A DNA stretch of 64,000 bases from Nocardioides sp. Root122 (GTDB lineage Bacteria; Actinomycetota; Actinomycetes; Propionibacteriales; Nocardioidaceae): assembly GCF_001425025.1 (NCBI RefSeq), contig NZ_LMDE01000001.1, forward strand, positions 168,751 through 232,750, written 5' to 3'. A model generated the notes under the pieces. It had not been told where the DNA came from and searched no databases. It saw only the letters and a list, made by a program, of their open reading frames with translations. Position 1 is the first letter of the stretch. Every line of letters begins with the position of its first letter. A program made the position numbers and the translations under genes. Below are positions 6,654 to 13,951 of this stretch, one piece after another.

Positions 6654-8621
6654 ATGATCAGAAGGTTGCTCGTGGCCAACCGCGGCGAGATCGCCCGCCG
6701 GGTCTTCGCCACCTGCCGCCGCCTCGGCATCGAGACGGTGGCGGTCCACTCGGACGCGGACGCGGGCCTGCCGTTCGTGACCGAGGCCGACCAGGCCGTA
6801 CGCCTGCCGGGCAACGCGCCGGCCGACACCTATCTCCGCGCCGACGTCGTCATCGAGGCGGCGCAGCGCGCGGGTGCCGACGCGATCCACCCGGGCTACG
6901 GCTTCCTGTCGGAGAACGCCGACTTCGCCCGCGCCGTCGAGGCCGCCGGGCTCACCTGGGTCGGCCCGAGCCCCGAATCGATCGAGGCCATGGGCTCCAA
7001 GGTCGAGGCCAAGCGGCTGATGCGCGAGGCCGGCGTCCCGACCTTGGAAGCCCCCGAGGAGCCGACCGAGGCCGACCTCCCTCTCCTGGTCAAGGCATCG
7101 GCCGGCGGCGGCGGACGTGGCATGCGCGTCGTACGCCGCCTCGAGGACCTCGCCGGCGAGATCGCCGCCGCGGAGGCGGAGGCCGCATCGGCGTTCGGTG
7201 ACGGCACCGTGTTCGTCGAGCCCTACGTCGAGCACGGCCGGCACGTCGAGGTGCAGGTCGTCGGCAACGGGCGCGGCCAGGTGCTCGTCCTCGGCGAGCG
7301 TGACTGCTCGGTCCAGCGGCGCCACCAGAAGGTGGTCGAGGAGGCGCCGGCGCCGGAGCTGGACGGCGCGGTCGCCGACGCATTGCACGACGCGGCACGA
7401 CGCGCGGCCGAGGCCATCTCCTACCGCGGCGCCGGCACGGTCGAGTTCCTCTACGACCCGGACACGTCGCGCTTCTTCTTCCTCGAGATGAACACCCGCC
7501 TCCAGGTCGAGCACCCGGTCACCGAGCTGGTCTTTGACACCGACCTCGTCGAGCTGCAGCTCCACGTGGCGGAGGCCGCGCAGTCGTCGGGGACGCTCGG
7601 CTTCTCGACCGGCGGCGGCGAGCCGCAGCGGCACGCGATCGAGGTCCGCCTCTACGCCGAGGACGGGGCGTACGTCCCGCAGAGCGGCCGCCTGGTGACC
7701 TTCGAGGTCGACCACGACGTCGAGTTCGGCCTCGGCGGCGAGCGCGGGATCCGGGTGGACTCGGGGTTTGCCTCTGGCGACGAGGTGTCCACCTTCTACG
7801 ACGCGATGCTCGCCAAGGTCGTCTCGTGGGCGCCCAACCGCGAGCAGGCGATCCGCCAGCTCGTGCGGGCGCTGCGGACCGCCCGGATCCACGGGGTCAC
7901 CACCAACCGCGACCAGCTGGTGTCGATCCTCACCGACCCGGTCTTCGTGGCCGGCGAGATGACGACGACGTGGCTGGAGTCGCGTCCGATTCCCGCTGAG
8001 TCTCCCAGCGACTCACCCGCCAGCGGTCGCACGGAGGTCGTCGCGGGGGCGCTGATGCTGGCCGCGGCCGACGCGGAGCGGCGTACGGTCCAGCAGGGGG
8101 TGCCCGCCGCCTGGCGCAACGTGGTCAGCCAGCCGCAGCGGATCACGTTCGAGGGCCACGATCCGGTCGAGTGGTGGGGCACCCGCGACGGGTTCGCGGT
8201 CGACGGGGTGACGGTCGTGGAGGTCTCGCCCACGCGCGTCCGGCTCGAGGTCGACGGGGTGACCTCGGAGACGCGCGGACACATCTCCGCCGAGCGCCCG
8301 GGCGCCCCGCGTGAGGTGTGGGTCGACGGGCCACTTCGGTCCGCGCGTCTGCGCGAGGTCCCGCGGTTCACCGACCCGGCCGACGCGGTCGCCAGCGGCT
8401 CGCTGCTCGCCCCGATGCCCGGCACGGTCGTGGCCGTGAAGGTCGAGCGCGGTGCCACGGTCGTCGCGGGCGACCCGGTGCTGGTGCTGGAAGCCATGAA
8501 GATGCAGCACACCGTGACCGCGCCGCACGACGGCACGGTCACCGAGATCAACGTCGAGCCCGGGGCGCAGGTCGCGTCCGGGGAGGTCCTGGCCGTCGTC
8601 GATCAATCACTCGGTGGTTGA
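6654..8621 (+). CDS. Acyl-CoA carboxylase alpha subunit (biotin carboxylase plus biotin carrier)
   Basis: 655 residues from the ATG at 6654, preceded by gggaggccagca. Order: biotin carboxylase N-terminal domain (LLVANRGEIARRVFATCRR at residue 4), ATP-grasp domain (VKASAGGGGRGMR, FVEPYVEHGRHVEVQV, FFLEMNTRLQVEHPVTE), biotin carboxylase C-terminal domain, BT-type spacer, and a C-terminal biotinyl domain with EAMKMQH, Lys616 being the biotinylated residue. It makes carboxybiotin with ATP and bicarbonate for the beta subunit encoded upstream. The stop codon is the TGA inside the type A repeat at 8612-8650 (GGT GGT TGA), so the last residues (SLGG) come from the repeat. Confidence 0.94.
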   Translation: MIRRLLVANRGEIARRVFATCRRLGIETVAVHSDADAGLPFVTEADQAVRLPGNAPADTYLRADVVIEAAQRAGADAIHPGYGFLSENADFARAVEAAGLTWVGPSPESIEAMGSKVEAKRLMREAGVPTLEAPEEPTEADLPLLVKASAGGGGRGMRVVRRLEDLAGEIAAAEAEAASAFGDGTVFVEPYVEHGRHVEVQVVGNGRGQVLVLGERDCSVQRRHQKVVEEAPAPELDGAVADALHDAARRAAEAISYRGAGTVEFLYDPDTSRFFFLEMNTRLQVEHPVTELVFDTDLVELQLHVAEAAQSSGTLGFSTGGGEPQRHAIEVRLYAEDGAYVPQSGRLVTFEVDHDVEFGLGGERGIRVDSGFASGDEVSTFYDAMLAKVVSWAPNREQAIRQLVRALRTARIHGVTTNRDQLVSILTDPVFVAGEMTTTWLESRPIPAESPSDSPASGRTEVVAGALMLAAADAERRTVQQGVPAAWRNVVSQPQRITFEGHDPVEWWGTRDGFAVDGVTVVEVSPTRVRLEVDGVTSETRGHISAERPGAPREVWVDGPLRSARLREVPRFTDPADAVASGSLLAPMPGTVVAVKVERGATVVAGDPVLVLEAMKMQHTVTAPHDGTVTEINVEPGAQVASGEVLAVVDQSLGG

Positions 8622-8650
8622 GGTGCGAGCGCAGCGAGCCTCGAAACCAC
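8612..8650 (+). repeat. Type A repeat supplying the stop codon of the biotin carboxylase gene
   Basis: CGGTGGTTGAGGTGCGAGCG followed by CAGCGAGCCTCGAAACCAC. The TGA at 8619-8621 is the stop of the alpha-subunit gene. The repeat then runs up to the ribosome site (gaaagga) of the next acyl-CoA dehydrogenase. Confidence 0.88.
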
Positions 8651-8665
8651 GTCGAAAGGAATGAG

Positions 8666-9826
8666 ATGACCAACTTCACCGAGTCCGAGGAGCGTCAGGA
8701 GCTGCGCCGCCAGGTCGCCAAGCTGGCGAGCCGCTACGGCCGCGACTGGTTCGCCGAGAAGGCGCGCTCCGGCGAGAAGACCACCGAGCTGTGGCTCGAG
8801 ATCGCCAAGGCCGGCTACCTCGGCATCAACGTCCCCGAGGAGTACGGCGGCGGTGGCGGCGGCATCGGCGACGTGGCCGCGGTCTGCGAGGAGCTCGCCG
8901 CGCAGGGCTGTCCGCTGCTCATGATGGTCGTCAGCCCGGCCATCTGCGGCACGGTGATCGCGCGCTACGGCACCGAGGAGCAGAAGCAGAAGTGGCTGCC
9001 CGGCATCTGCGACGGCACCGCGACCATGGCGTTCGCGATCACCGAGCCCGACGCGGGCACCAACTCGCACAACATCACCACGACCGCCCGCCGCGACGGT
9101 GACGAGTGGGTCCTCAAGGGCCAGAAGATCTACATCTCCGGTGTCGACGAGGCGGCCAACATCCTGGTCGTGGCGCGCGCCGAGGACGCCCGCACCGGCA
9201 AGCTCAAGCCGTGCCTCTTCGTGGTGCCGACCGACGCCGCGGGGCTCGAGGCGCAGGCCATCGCGATGGAGATCGTCAGCCCGGAGAAGCAGTTCCAGGT
9301 CTTCATCGACGACGTCCGGCTCCCCGCCGACGCGCTCGTCGGCGACGAGGACGGTGGACTGGTGCAGCTCTTCGCCGGACTCAACCCCGAGCGGATCATG
9401 GCGGCCTCGTTCGCCACCGGCCTCGGCCGCCACGCACTCGAGCGGGCGACGGCGTACGCCAAGGAACGCACCGTGTGGAAGGCACCGATCGGCTCCCACC
9501 AGGCGATTGCCCACCCGCTGGCCCAGGCGCACATCGAGGTCGAGCTCGCCCGGCTGATGACCCAGAAGGCCGCGGCGCTGTGCGACGCAGGCGACGACAT
9601 GGGCGCGGGCGAGGCCGCCAACATGGCGAAGTACGCCGCCGGCGAGGCGTGCGTCAACGCCGTCGACGCGGCCGTGCAGACCCACGGCGGCAACGGGATC
9701 ACCCAGGAGTACGGCGTCGCCGGGCTCATCGTGGCGTCCCGCACGACCCGCATCGCGCCCGTCAGCCGGGAGATGATCCTCAACTTCGTGGCCATGCACA
9801 GCCTGGGGCTGCCGAAGTCCTACTGA
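8666..9826 (+). CDS. Acyl-CoA dehydrogenase
   Basis: 386 residues from the ATG at 8666 (a nearer ATG at 8661 is out of frame and hits a stop at once); gaaaggaatgag lies just upstream. Family signatures: FAITEPDAGTNSHNI, IYISGVDEAANILVVARAED and the C-terminal QTHGGNGITQEYGVAGL. It is the second flavin-dependent dehydrogenase in the operon and of a different subfamily from the first (it ends RTTRIAPVSREMILNF), so the two probably act on different chain lengths or on acids before and after carboxylation. Last gene of the operon, followed by a strong hairpin at 9966-9993. Confidence 0.92.
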   Translation: MTNFTESEERQELRRQVAKLASRYGRDWFAEKARSGEKTTELWLEIAKAGYLGINVPEEYGGGGGGIGDVAAVCEELAAQGCPLLMMVVSPAICGTVIARYGTEEQKQKWLPGICDGTATMAFAITEPDAGTNSHNITTTARRDGDEWVLKGQKIYISGVDEAANILVVARAEDARTGKLKPCLFVVPTDAAGLEAQAIAMEIVSPEKQFQVFIDDVRLPADALVGDEDGGLVQLFAGLNPERIMAASFATGLGRHALERATAYAKERTVWKAPIGSHQAIAHPLAQAHIEVELARLMTQKAAALCDAGDDMGAGEAANMAKYAAGEACVNAVDAAVQTHGGNGITQEYGVAGLIVASRTTRIAPVSREMILNFVAMHSLGLPKSY

Positions 9827-9965
9827 CCCCAGCCCCGGTCACGGGGGTCGGTCCCTGGCAGGCAGTTCGCGCGGGAAGGCTCCGCGTCCAGCGTGACCGG
9901 AGGCATCGGGTCGCCGAACTGCCTTCGGTGGTGCGCGCACAGCAACCGTCGGCCCGCGGACCGAC

Positions 9966-9993
9966 GCTGGACGTCAGCCAGCCGACGTCCAGC
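9966..9993. terminator. Bidirectional hairpin between convergent genes
   Basis: GCTGGACGTC and GACGTCCAGC form a perfect 10-base stem around an 8-base loop. It lies between the end of the catabolic operon and the end of the convergent small membrane protein gene. There is no U-run, so it may work with Rho or as a transcript end stabiliser. Confidence 0.65.
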
Positions 9994-9998
9994 AAGGG

Positions 9999-10337
9999 CT
10001 ATCGGGCGCAGGTGTCGACGCGGGCGACTCGCCAGCCCCCGTCGCCGATGCCCTCGACGACGACGCGCGACGTCAGCTCGCCATCGGCGTCGTACCCCCG
10101 GAACGTGACGGTGTGGAAGCCCTTGTCGCCGTTCGGCTCCTCCGTCACCGTGTCGGCGTCCGAGAGCCGGTCGCCCAGGGCCTCCTCGGCCGTCGCGACG
10201 GTGTCGCTGCCGTCGCTGTCGAGGAATGCCGAGTAGGTCTGGTCCTGGCACGCGGTGTCGGGTGCGGACGCGCTCCAGGCGACGCTGCCGACCACGGCCG
10301 CCGCGACGATCACGGCGAGCACCAACCACCACCTCAT
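9999..10337 (-). CDS. Hypothetical membrane-anchored or secreted protein
   Basis: 112 residues from the ATG at 10337, picked because a TACCGT -10 box lies six bases before it. A single hydrophobic N-terminal segment (WWLVLAVIVAAAVVGSVAW, residues 3-21) is followed by an exported acidic domain with two cysteines (TACQDQ near residue 31 and DTCAR at the end) that could form a disulfide. I do not recognise the family. Confidence 0.65.
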   Translation of the reverse strand: MRWWLVLAVIVAAAVVGSVAWSASAPDTACQDQTYSAFLDSDGSDTVATAEEALGDRLSDADTVTEEPNGDKGFHTVTFRGYDADGELTSRVVVEGIGDGGWRVARVDTCAR

Positions 10338-10343
10338 GCCAGG

Positions 10344-10349
10344 ACGGTA
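10344..10349 (-). promoter_or_regulatory. -10 box (TACCGT) of a leaderless-type start
   Basis: On the minus strand TACCGT ends six bases before the ATG at 10337, the spacing that puts the first transcribed base at the start codon. Confidence 0.5.
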
Positions 10350-10416
10350 GACCGCAGACGCGTCATACGTCCCCGAACGCATCGGCGCGGGAACGCATGA
10401 CGGATCGGGGAGGGAG

Positions 10417-10878
10417 TCAGGCGTCGGCGGAGTCGTACTGCTCCTGGACCTCCTGGGGGGAGGCACCGTTGGGCTGGGCGATGCGGATGTGGTTGCCGAA
10501 CGGGTCGCGGATGCCGAAGTCGGTGCCGTAGGGCTGCTGCACCGGCTCCTGAGTGACCTCGACGCCGGCGTCGACGAGGGCGGCGTACGTCGCGTGCACG
10601 TCGCTGCTCTGCAGGAACAGCCCGCCGAGGGCGCCCTTGGTGACGAGCTCGCGGACCTGGGCCGCGGTCGCCTCGTCGTGCTGGGGGCCGCCGACGAGCT
10701 CGAGGAGCAGGGAGGTGTCCTGGCCCGGCACGCCGACGGTGAGCCAGCGCATGAAGCCGAGGTCGATGTCGTCGCGGACCTCGAAGCCGAGGTGGGAGGT
10801 GTAGAAGTCGAGCGCCTCGTCCTGGTCGAGGACGGGCACGCTGCGGATGTGGAGGCTGGTGATGTGGTTGCTGGTCAT
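10417..10878 (-). CDS. VOC-family (glyoxalase/bleomycin-resistance-like) protein
   Basis: 153 residues from the ATG at 10878. The fold shows two repeated beta-alpha-beta-beta-beta halves: ITSLHIRSVPVLDQDEALDFYTSHLGFEVRDD and, after residue 85, GGLFLQSSDVHATYAALVDAGVEV...FGIRDPFGNHIRI, ending in the typical DPFGNHIRI strand. Members bind a divalent metal and act on aldehydes, aromatics or antibiotics. Nothing here fixes the substrate. It stands next to an AraC regulator and a cupin. A TAGCGT box seven bases before the ATG suggests it has its own leaderless transcript. Confidence 0.85.
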   Translation of the reverse strand: MTSNHITSLHIRSVPVLDQDEALDFYTSHLGFEVRDDIDLGFMRWLTVGVPGQDTSLLLELVGGPQHDEATAAQVRELVTKGALGGLFLQSSDVHATYAALVDAGVEVTQEPVQQPYGTDFGIRDPFGNHIRIAQPNGASPQEVQEQYDSADA

Positions 10879-10885
10879 GCCGAGA

Positions 10886-10891
10886 ACGCTA
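10886..10891 (-). promoter_or_regulatory. -10 box (TAGCGT) of a leaderless-type start
   Basis: It lies seven bases before the ATG at 10878 on the minus strand. The TAG in it is also the stop codon of the upstream AraC-type gene. Confidence 0.5.
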
Positions 10892-11368
10892 TTCAGCCGC
10901 GGCACCTCCGCGCTTCTCCGAAACCGCTGTCTCCGGGGCGGCTGTCTGCGTCGGGAAGGGTGGCGCACCTTCGCGCGGCCTGGTCCAGGCGGCGACGAAG
11001 CAGCTCGGCACGTGCACCGGCGCGTGCTGCGCGCGGAACTCCGTCGGCGAGCAGCCGACGACGGTGCTGAAGGTCCGGCTGAAGGTGCCGAGGCTGGCGA
11101 AGCCGACGTCCCACGCGATGTCGGTGACCGGACGGTCGGTCTGGCGCAGGAGGGTCATCGCCCGCTCGATGCGGCGCCGCTGGAGGTAGCGGTGCGGGGT
11201 CTCGCCGTAGACCGACCTGAAGACCCGGCCGAACTGGGAGGCGGACAGGTGGGCGATCGCCGCGAGGTGCGGCACGTCGAGGGGCTCGGCGTAGCGCCGG
11301 TCCATCTCGTCGCGCGCCCGCAGCATCCGGCGGTTGGTGTCCTCCTGAGCCGACAGCTCCACGCTCAC
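10889..11368 (-). CDS. AraC-family helix-turn-helix regulator (DNA-binding domain only)
   Basis: 159 residues from the GTG at 11368, which overlaps the cupin stop by four bases (GTGA read on the minus strand). It consists almost only of the two AraC helix-turn-helix units: LAAIAHLSASQFGRVFRSVYGETPHRYLQRRRIERA and VTDIAWDVGFASLGTFSRTFSTVVGCSPTEFRAQH. There is no fused ligand domain. The translationally coupled cupin protein upstream could supply sensing in trans, as a split version of a normal cupin-AraC regulator (inference). Confidence 0.85.
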   Translation of the reverse strand: MSVELSAQEDTNRRMLRARDEMDRRYAEPLDVPHLAAIAHLSASQFGRVFRSVYGETPHRYLQRRRIERAMTLLRQTDRPVTDIAWDVGFASLGTFSRTFSTVVGCSPTEFRAQHAPVHVPSCFVAAWTRPREGAPPFPTQTAAPETAVSEKRGGAAAE

Positions 11369-11844
11369 ACCCAGATGTTGTCGTGCTCGCGCATGAACGC
11401 GTCGTACTCCTCCGTCGACATGCCGGCCGTGCCCTCCGCGAGCTGCTCGAAGTAGCGCTCGCGGGGGGCACCCGGCGCGAAGTGGAGGAGCATCTTGGCG
11501 GCGCCGTCCTCGTTGCGGAAGCCGTGCAGCCCGCCGGCCGGCACGTGGACGAAGTCGCCCGCGCGGCACTTCGCCCACGCCGTGCCGTCGTAGATGGTGA
11601 CCGTCCCCTCGAGCACGTAGAAGGACTCCGTGATCGTGCGGTGGAAGTGCGCGCCCGGTCCGCTCGGCGGCCCGCCGAACTCCCAGCGGTAGAGGCCGTA
11701 CGTCCCCCCGGTCCCGGACCCGAGGGCGAGGTGGAAGACCTTGTTGCCGTTGGGGTAGACCAGCGCGGGCTCCTCGTCGCCGCGCACCAGCCGTGCCGAG
11801 ACCTCGCCCGACTCCCCGTGGTAGATCGGAGGTGGGTAGCTCAT
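11365..11844 (-). CDS. Cupin-domain protein
   Basis: 159 residues. One cupin barrel: PGAHFHRTITESFYVLEGTVTIY (metal-site His/His/Glu motif, about residues 64-86) and the second motif DFVHVPAGGLHGFRN (about residues 96-110). Probably a metal-dependent small-molecule binding or dioxygenase-like protein. It is coupled to the AraC-type regulator (GTGA overlap). A TAGGTT box seven bases upstream of the ATG marks a leaderless-type promoter. Confidence 0.85.
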   Translation of the reverse strand: MSYPPPIYHGESGEVSARLVRGDEEPALVYPNGNKVFHLALGSGTGGTYGLYRWEFGGPPSGPGAHFHRTITESFYVLEGTVTIYDGTAWAKCRAGDFVHVPAGGLHGFRNEDGAAKMLLHFAPGAPRERYFEQLAEGTAGMSTEEYDAFMREHDNIWV

Positions 11845-11851
11845 GCAGTCG

Positions 11852-11857
11852 AACCTA
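11852..11857 (-). promoter_or_regulatory. -10 box (TAGGTT) of a leaderless-type start
   Basis: It lies seven bases upstream of the cupin ATG (11844) on the minus strand, in the short divergent gap to the YjbR-like gene. Confidence 0.5.
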
Positions 11858-11891
11858 ACCGTTGTCGGCGGCGAGTGGCAGGCTGTGCGCC

Positions 11892-12269
11892 GTGGCTCTC
11901 GCCGACCGTCCGCTCGTGCCCGAGGAGTGGGTGCTGCGCATCGACGCGGTGCTCGGGACGCTGCCGCGCTGCCGGCAGGAGCCCGCGTGGACCGGCACCC
12001 GCTGGCGGGTCGGCGGCGCGACGGTGGCCCACGTGTTCGGGGGTGAGGACCAGCGCTTCCGCATCACGTTCCGTGGCGAGCCCGACGAGGTCGCCGCCTT
12101 CGAGCACATGGGCGAGCCCTACTTCCGCTCCGGCTGGGGCGGCAACGCGATCGGCCTGCTGCTCGACGACGACACCGACTGGGACGAGCTCACCGAGCTG
12201 CTCACCGACTCCTACTGCGTCCAGGCCCCCGCTGCGCTCGCCGAGCAGGTCGTCCGACCGGTCCGCTGA
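11892..12269 (+). CDS. MmcQ/YjbR-like small protein
   Basis: 125 residues from the GTG at 11892. An in-frame TTG at 11862 is possible but adds residues unlike the family. The sequence has the small YjbR-type pattern: WRVGGATVAHVFGGEDQRFRITFRGEPDEVAAFEHMGEPYFRSGWGGNAIGLLL, with a C-terminal helix DWDELTELLTDSYCVQAP. This family adopts a double-wing DNA-binding-like or nucleic-acid-binding fold, and its function is generally unassigned. Convergent with the methyltransferase gene, three bases apart. Confidence 0.7.
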   Translation: MALADRPLVPEEWVLRIDAVLGTLPRCRQEPAWTGTRWRVGGATVAHVFGGEDQRFRITFRGEPDEVAAFEHMGEPYFRSGWGGNAIGLLLDDDTDWDELTELLTDSYCVQAPAALAEQVVRPVR

Positions 12270-12272
12270 GGC

Positions 12273-12824
12273 TCACCGCAGCGGCACGAAGCGGTAGCGC
12301 CCGTGCTCGCTGACGCGTGCTCCGGGCTGGGTGACGAGCAGCATCGTCCCCGCCACCGGGATCACCATCCGCCCGTCGTCACCGAGCTGGTCCACGAGCT
12401 GGTGCGGCAGCTCGTCGGGCTCGGCCGAGACGAGGATCCGGTCGTACGGCACGCCGCCGGGGTCGCCGAGCACGCCGGGCGTGGCAGCGGCGATGCTCGC
12501 CCACGGCTGGTGCGTCGCAGCGAGGTTCGCGCCGCCGAACCGCACCAGGTCAGGCTCCAGCTCGACTCCCCGCACCTCGCCCGTCGGCCCGACGAGGTGG
12601 GCCAGGAGTGCCGTGGTCCATCCCGACCCGGCCCCGACGTCGAGCACGCGCTGTCCGGTGCGCACGTCGAGGAGCCGGAGCATGTCGGCGACGGTGCGCG
12701 GCTGGGAGTTCGTCTGCCCGGCCGCGATGGGCAGCGGGCCGTCGTACGACGCGCGGCGCCGGACCGCTCGCGGCAGGAAGCCCTCCCGCGGGTGGGCCGT
12801 GAAGGCGCGGTCGACGGCGTCCAC
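12273..12824 (-). CDS. Protein-L-isoaspartate O-methyltransferase-like protein
   Basis: 183 residues from the GTG at 12824. Family features: FLPRAVRRRASYDGPLPIAAGQTNSQPRTVADMLRLLD (the PIMT substrate loop with GQT.S.P) and the SAM site RVLDVGAGSGWTTALLAHL. It would repair isoaspartyl residues with SAM. It is shorter than the classical 210-residue enzyme and is missing part of the N-terminal helix. The open frame continues upstream through the KP-rich gene antisense but lacks family sequence there. Confidence 0.82.
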   Translation of the reverse strand: MDAVDRAFTAHPREGFLPRAVRRRASYDGPLPIAAGQTNSQPRTVADMLRLLDVRTGQRVLDVGAGSGWTTALLAHLVGPTGEVRGVELEPDLVRFGGANLAATHQPWASIAAATPGVLGDPGGVPYDRILVSAEPDELPHQLVDQLGDDGRMVIPVAGTMLLVTQPGARVSEHGRYRFVPLR

Positions 12825-12831
12825 CCTTCCG

Positions 12832-12837
12832 AGGCTA
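12832..12837 (-). promoter_or_regulatory. -10 box (TAGCCT) of a leaderless-type start
   Basis: It lies seven bases before the GTG at 12824 on the minus strand. The intervening cggaagg could also act as a weak ribosome site. Confidence 0.45.
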
Positions 12838-12845
12838 CGCGCAAA

Positions 12846-12887
12846 CAGCGGCACGGCCCTGGGTGGGTGGGACGGGCCGTGCCGCTG
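12846..12887 (-). terminator. Strong hairpin terminator downstream of the KP-rich protein gene
   Basis: CAGCGGCACGGCCC and GGGCCGTGCCGCTG give a perfect 14-base stem with a 14-base loop. Read on the minus strand it is followed by TTTGC, a short T tract. It separates the sigma/KP-protein transcript from the methyltransferase gene. Confidence 0.75.
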
Positions 12888-12970
12888 CTGTGTGCGTTGT
12901 GGAGCTGGTCCCGCCGTACACGGGGGGTTGTCCGGCGGGGGCTCCGCGGAACGCATTCCGCCTCCGGGTG

Positions 12971-13918
12971 TTAACCGGGAGTCATCGGTCCTCCCTCTCG
13001 GGAGTGGTTCTTCTGGGGGCCGTGGCCGGGGTTGCCGGTGTGGTCCGGCTTGCTCGGCTTCTCGGGCTTGCTCGGCTTGGCGGGCTTGCTCGGCTTGGTG
13101 GGCGTCGCCGGCTTGCTCGGCTTCTCCGGCTTCGCGGGCTTGGCCGGCTTCGCGGGCTTGGCGGGTGTGGACGGCTTCTCGGGCTTGCTCGGCTTGGCGG
13201 GCTTCGCCGGCTTCTCGGGCTTGGCAGGCTTGGCGGGCTTGTCCGGCTTCGCGCCCAGCAGGTCGACGCAGAACGCCTCGACCTGGCCCGCGCCGCCGGC
13301 CCGCTCGATGAGCGAGGCGAGGTTGTCGTCGTGCCCGCGCTCGAGGCCCGGGTGGAGCACGTCGCGGCACGCCCGCTCGAGCATGCGGGTGGCCTGCGGG
13401 TCGGGCTGGGCCGAGCCGCCGGGCGAGGTCGGCTTCTCGGGCTGGGCGCTCGACGTGCCGTGCTCGGGGCCGCCCGACTGGCCGTCGTCCTGGCCGTCGT
13501 CCGGAGCGGGGGACGAGGAGGGGGACGGCAGGGTGGACGTCGGGCCGTCGGACGGGCCGGCGACCGACCGCAACCGGTCGGGCACGAGGCCGGGAAGGTC
13601 GTCGAGCTGCACGCCGGTGGCGACCGCCAGGCCGCCGGTCCCCAGTGCCAGCACCGCGCCGGCGGCGACCACCAGCCGGGTCGTGGCCCGACCGGCCAGT
13701 CGCGTCGGGGACACGTAGTGGTCGCGCGTGGCCGGCGGTGCGGCGAGCCGGGAGGCGAGGAAGGCGGCGGCCGCAGCGTCCTCGCCGCGGAGCTCCGTCG
13801 GCCGCGTCGGACCGGCCGCGGAGGTGAGGGCCGTGCCGAGGGCGCTGCCGGACCCGGCCGGGTCCGTGAGCGTGCGCTCGGCGTCCCGGCGGGTGAGTCG
13901 TCCCGTCCGTTTCCTCAT
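12971..13918 (-). CDS. Single-pass membrane protein with lysine-proline-rich exported tail (sigma-factor-linked)
   Basis: 315 residues. Cytoplasmic residues 1-80 (TRRDAERTLTD, ELRGEDAAAAAFLASRLAAPP) are followed by one membrane helix (TRLVVAAGAVLALGTGGLAVATGV, about 80-103). Next come a Ser/Pro/Asp-rich linker, a small domain with two cysteines (RACRDVLHPGLERGH and EAFCVDLLG), and a tail of about 22 [x]-K-P tripeptides (coding bases 13047-13252). The gene follows an ECF sigma gene in the same direction, which is the normal place for its anti-sigma factor. The tail resembles KP-rich wall- or DNA-binding tails, so an envelope-contact sensor is possible (inference). Confidence 0.75.
   Translation of the reverse strand: MRKRTGRLTRRDAERTLTDPAGSGSALGTALTSAAGPTRPTELRGEDAAAAAFLASRLAAPPATRDHYVSPTRLAGRATTRLVVAAGAVLALGTGGLAVATGVQLDDLPGLVPDRLRSVAGPSDGPTSTLPSPSSSPAPDDGQDDGQSGGPEHGTSSAQPEKPTSPGGSAQPDPQATRMLERACRDVLHPGLERGHDDNLASLIERAGGAGQVEAFCVDLLGAKPDKPAKPAKPEKPAKPAKPSKPEKPSTPAKPAKPAKPAKPEKPSKPATPTKPSKPAKPSKPEKPSKPDHTGNPGHGPQKNHSREGGPMTPG
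13047..13252 (-). repeat. Coding tandem repeat of [x]-Lys-Pro tripeptides
   Basis: About 22 near-tandem 9-base units encode AKP, EKP, SKP and TKP tripeptides in the tail of the membrane protein. The low complexity makes it prone to length change by slippage. Confidence 0.85.
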
Positions 13919-13951
13919 CTCACATCCTCAGCGTCGTGCGGGCCCGAGGTG

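Noticed and set aside
13032..13718. Plus-strand frame rich in Gly-Leu-Leu that looks like a hydrophobic repeat protein
   Set aside because: It is the complement of the Lys-Pro repeat tail of the sigma-linked membrane protein.
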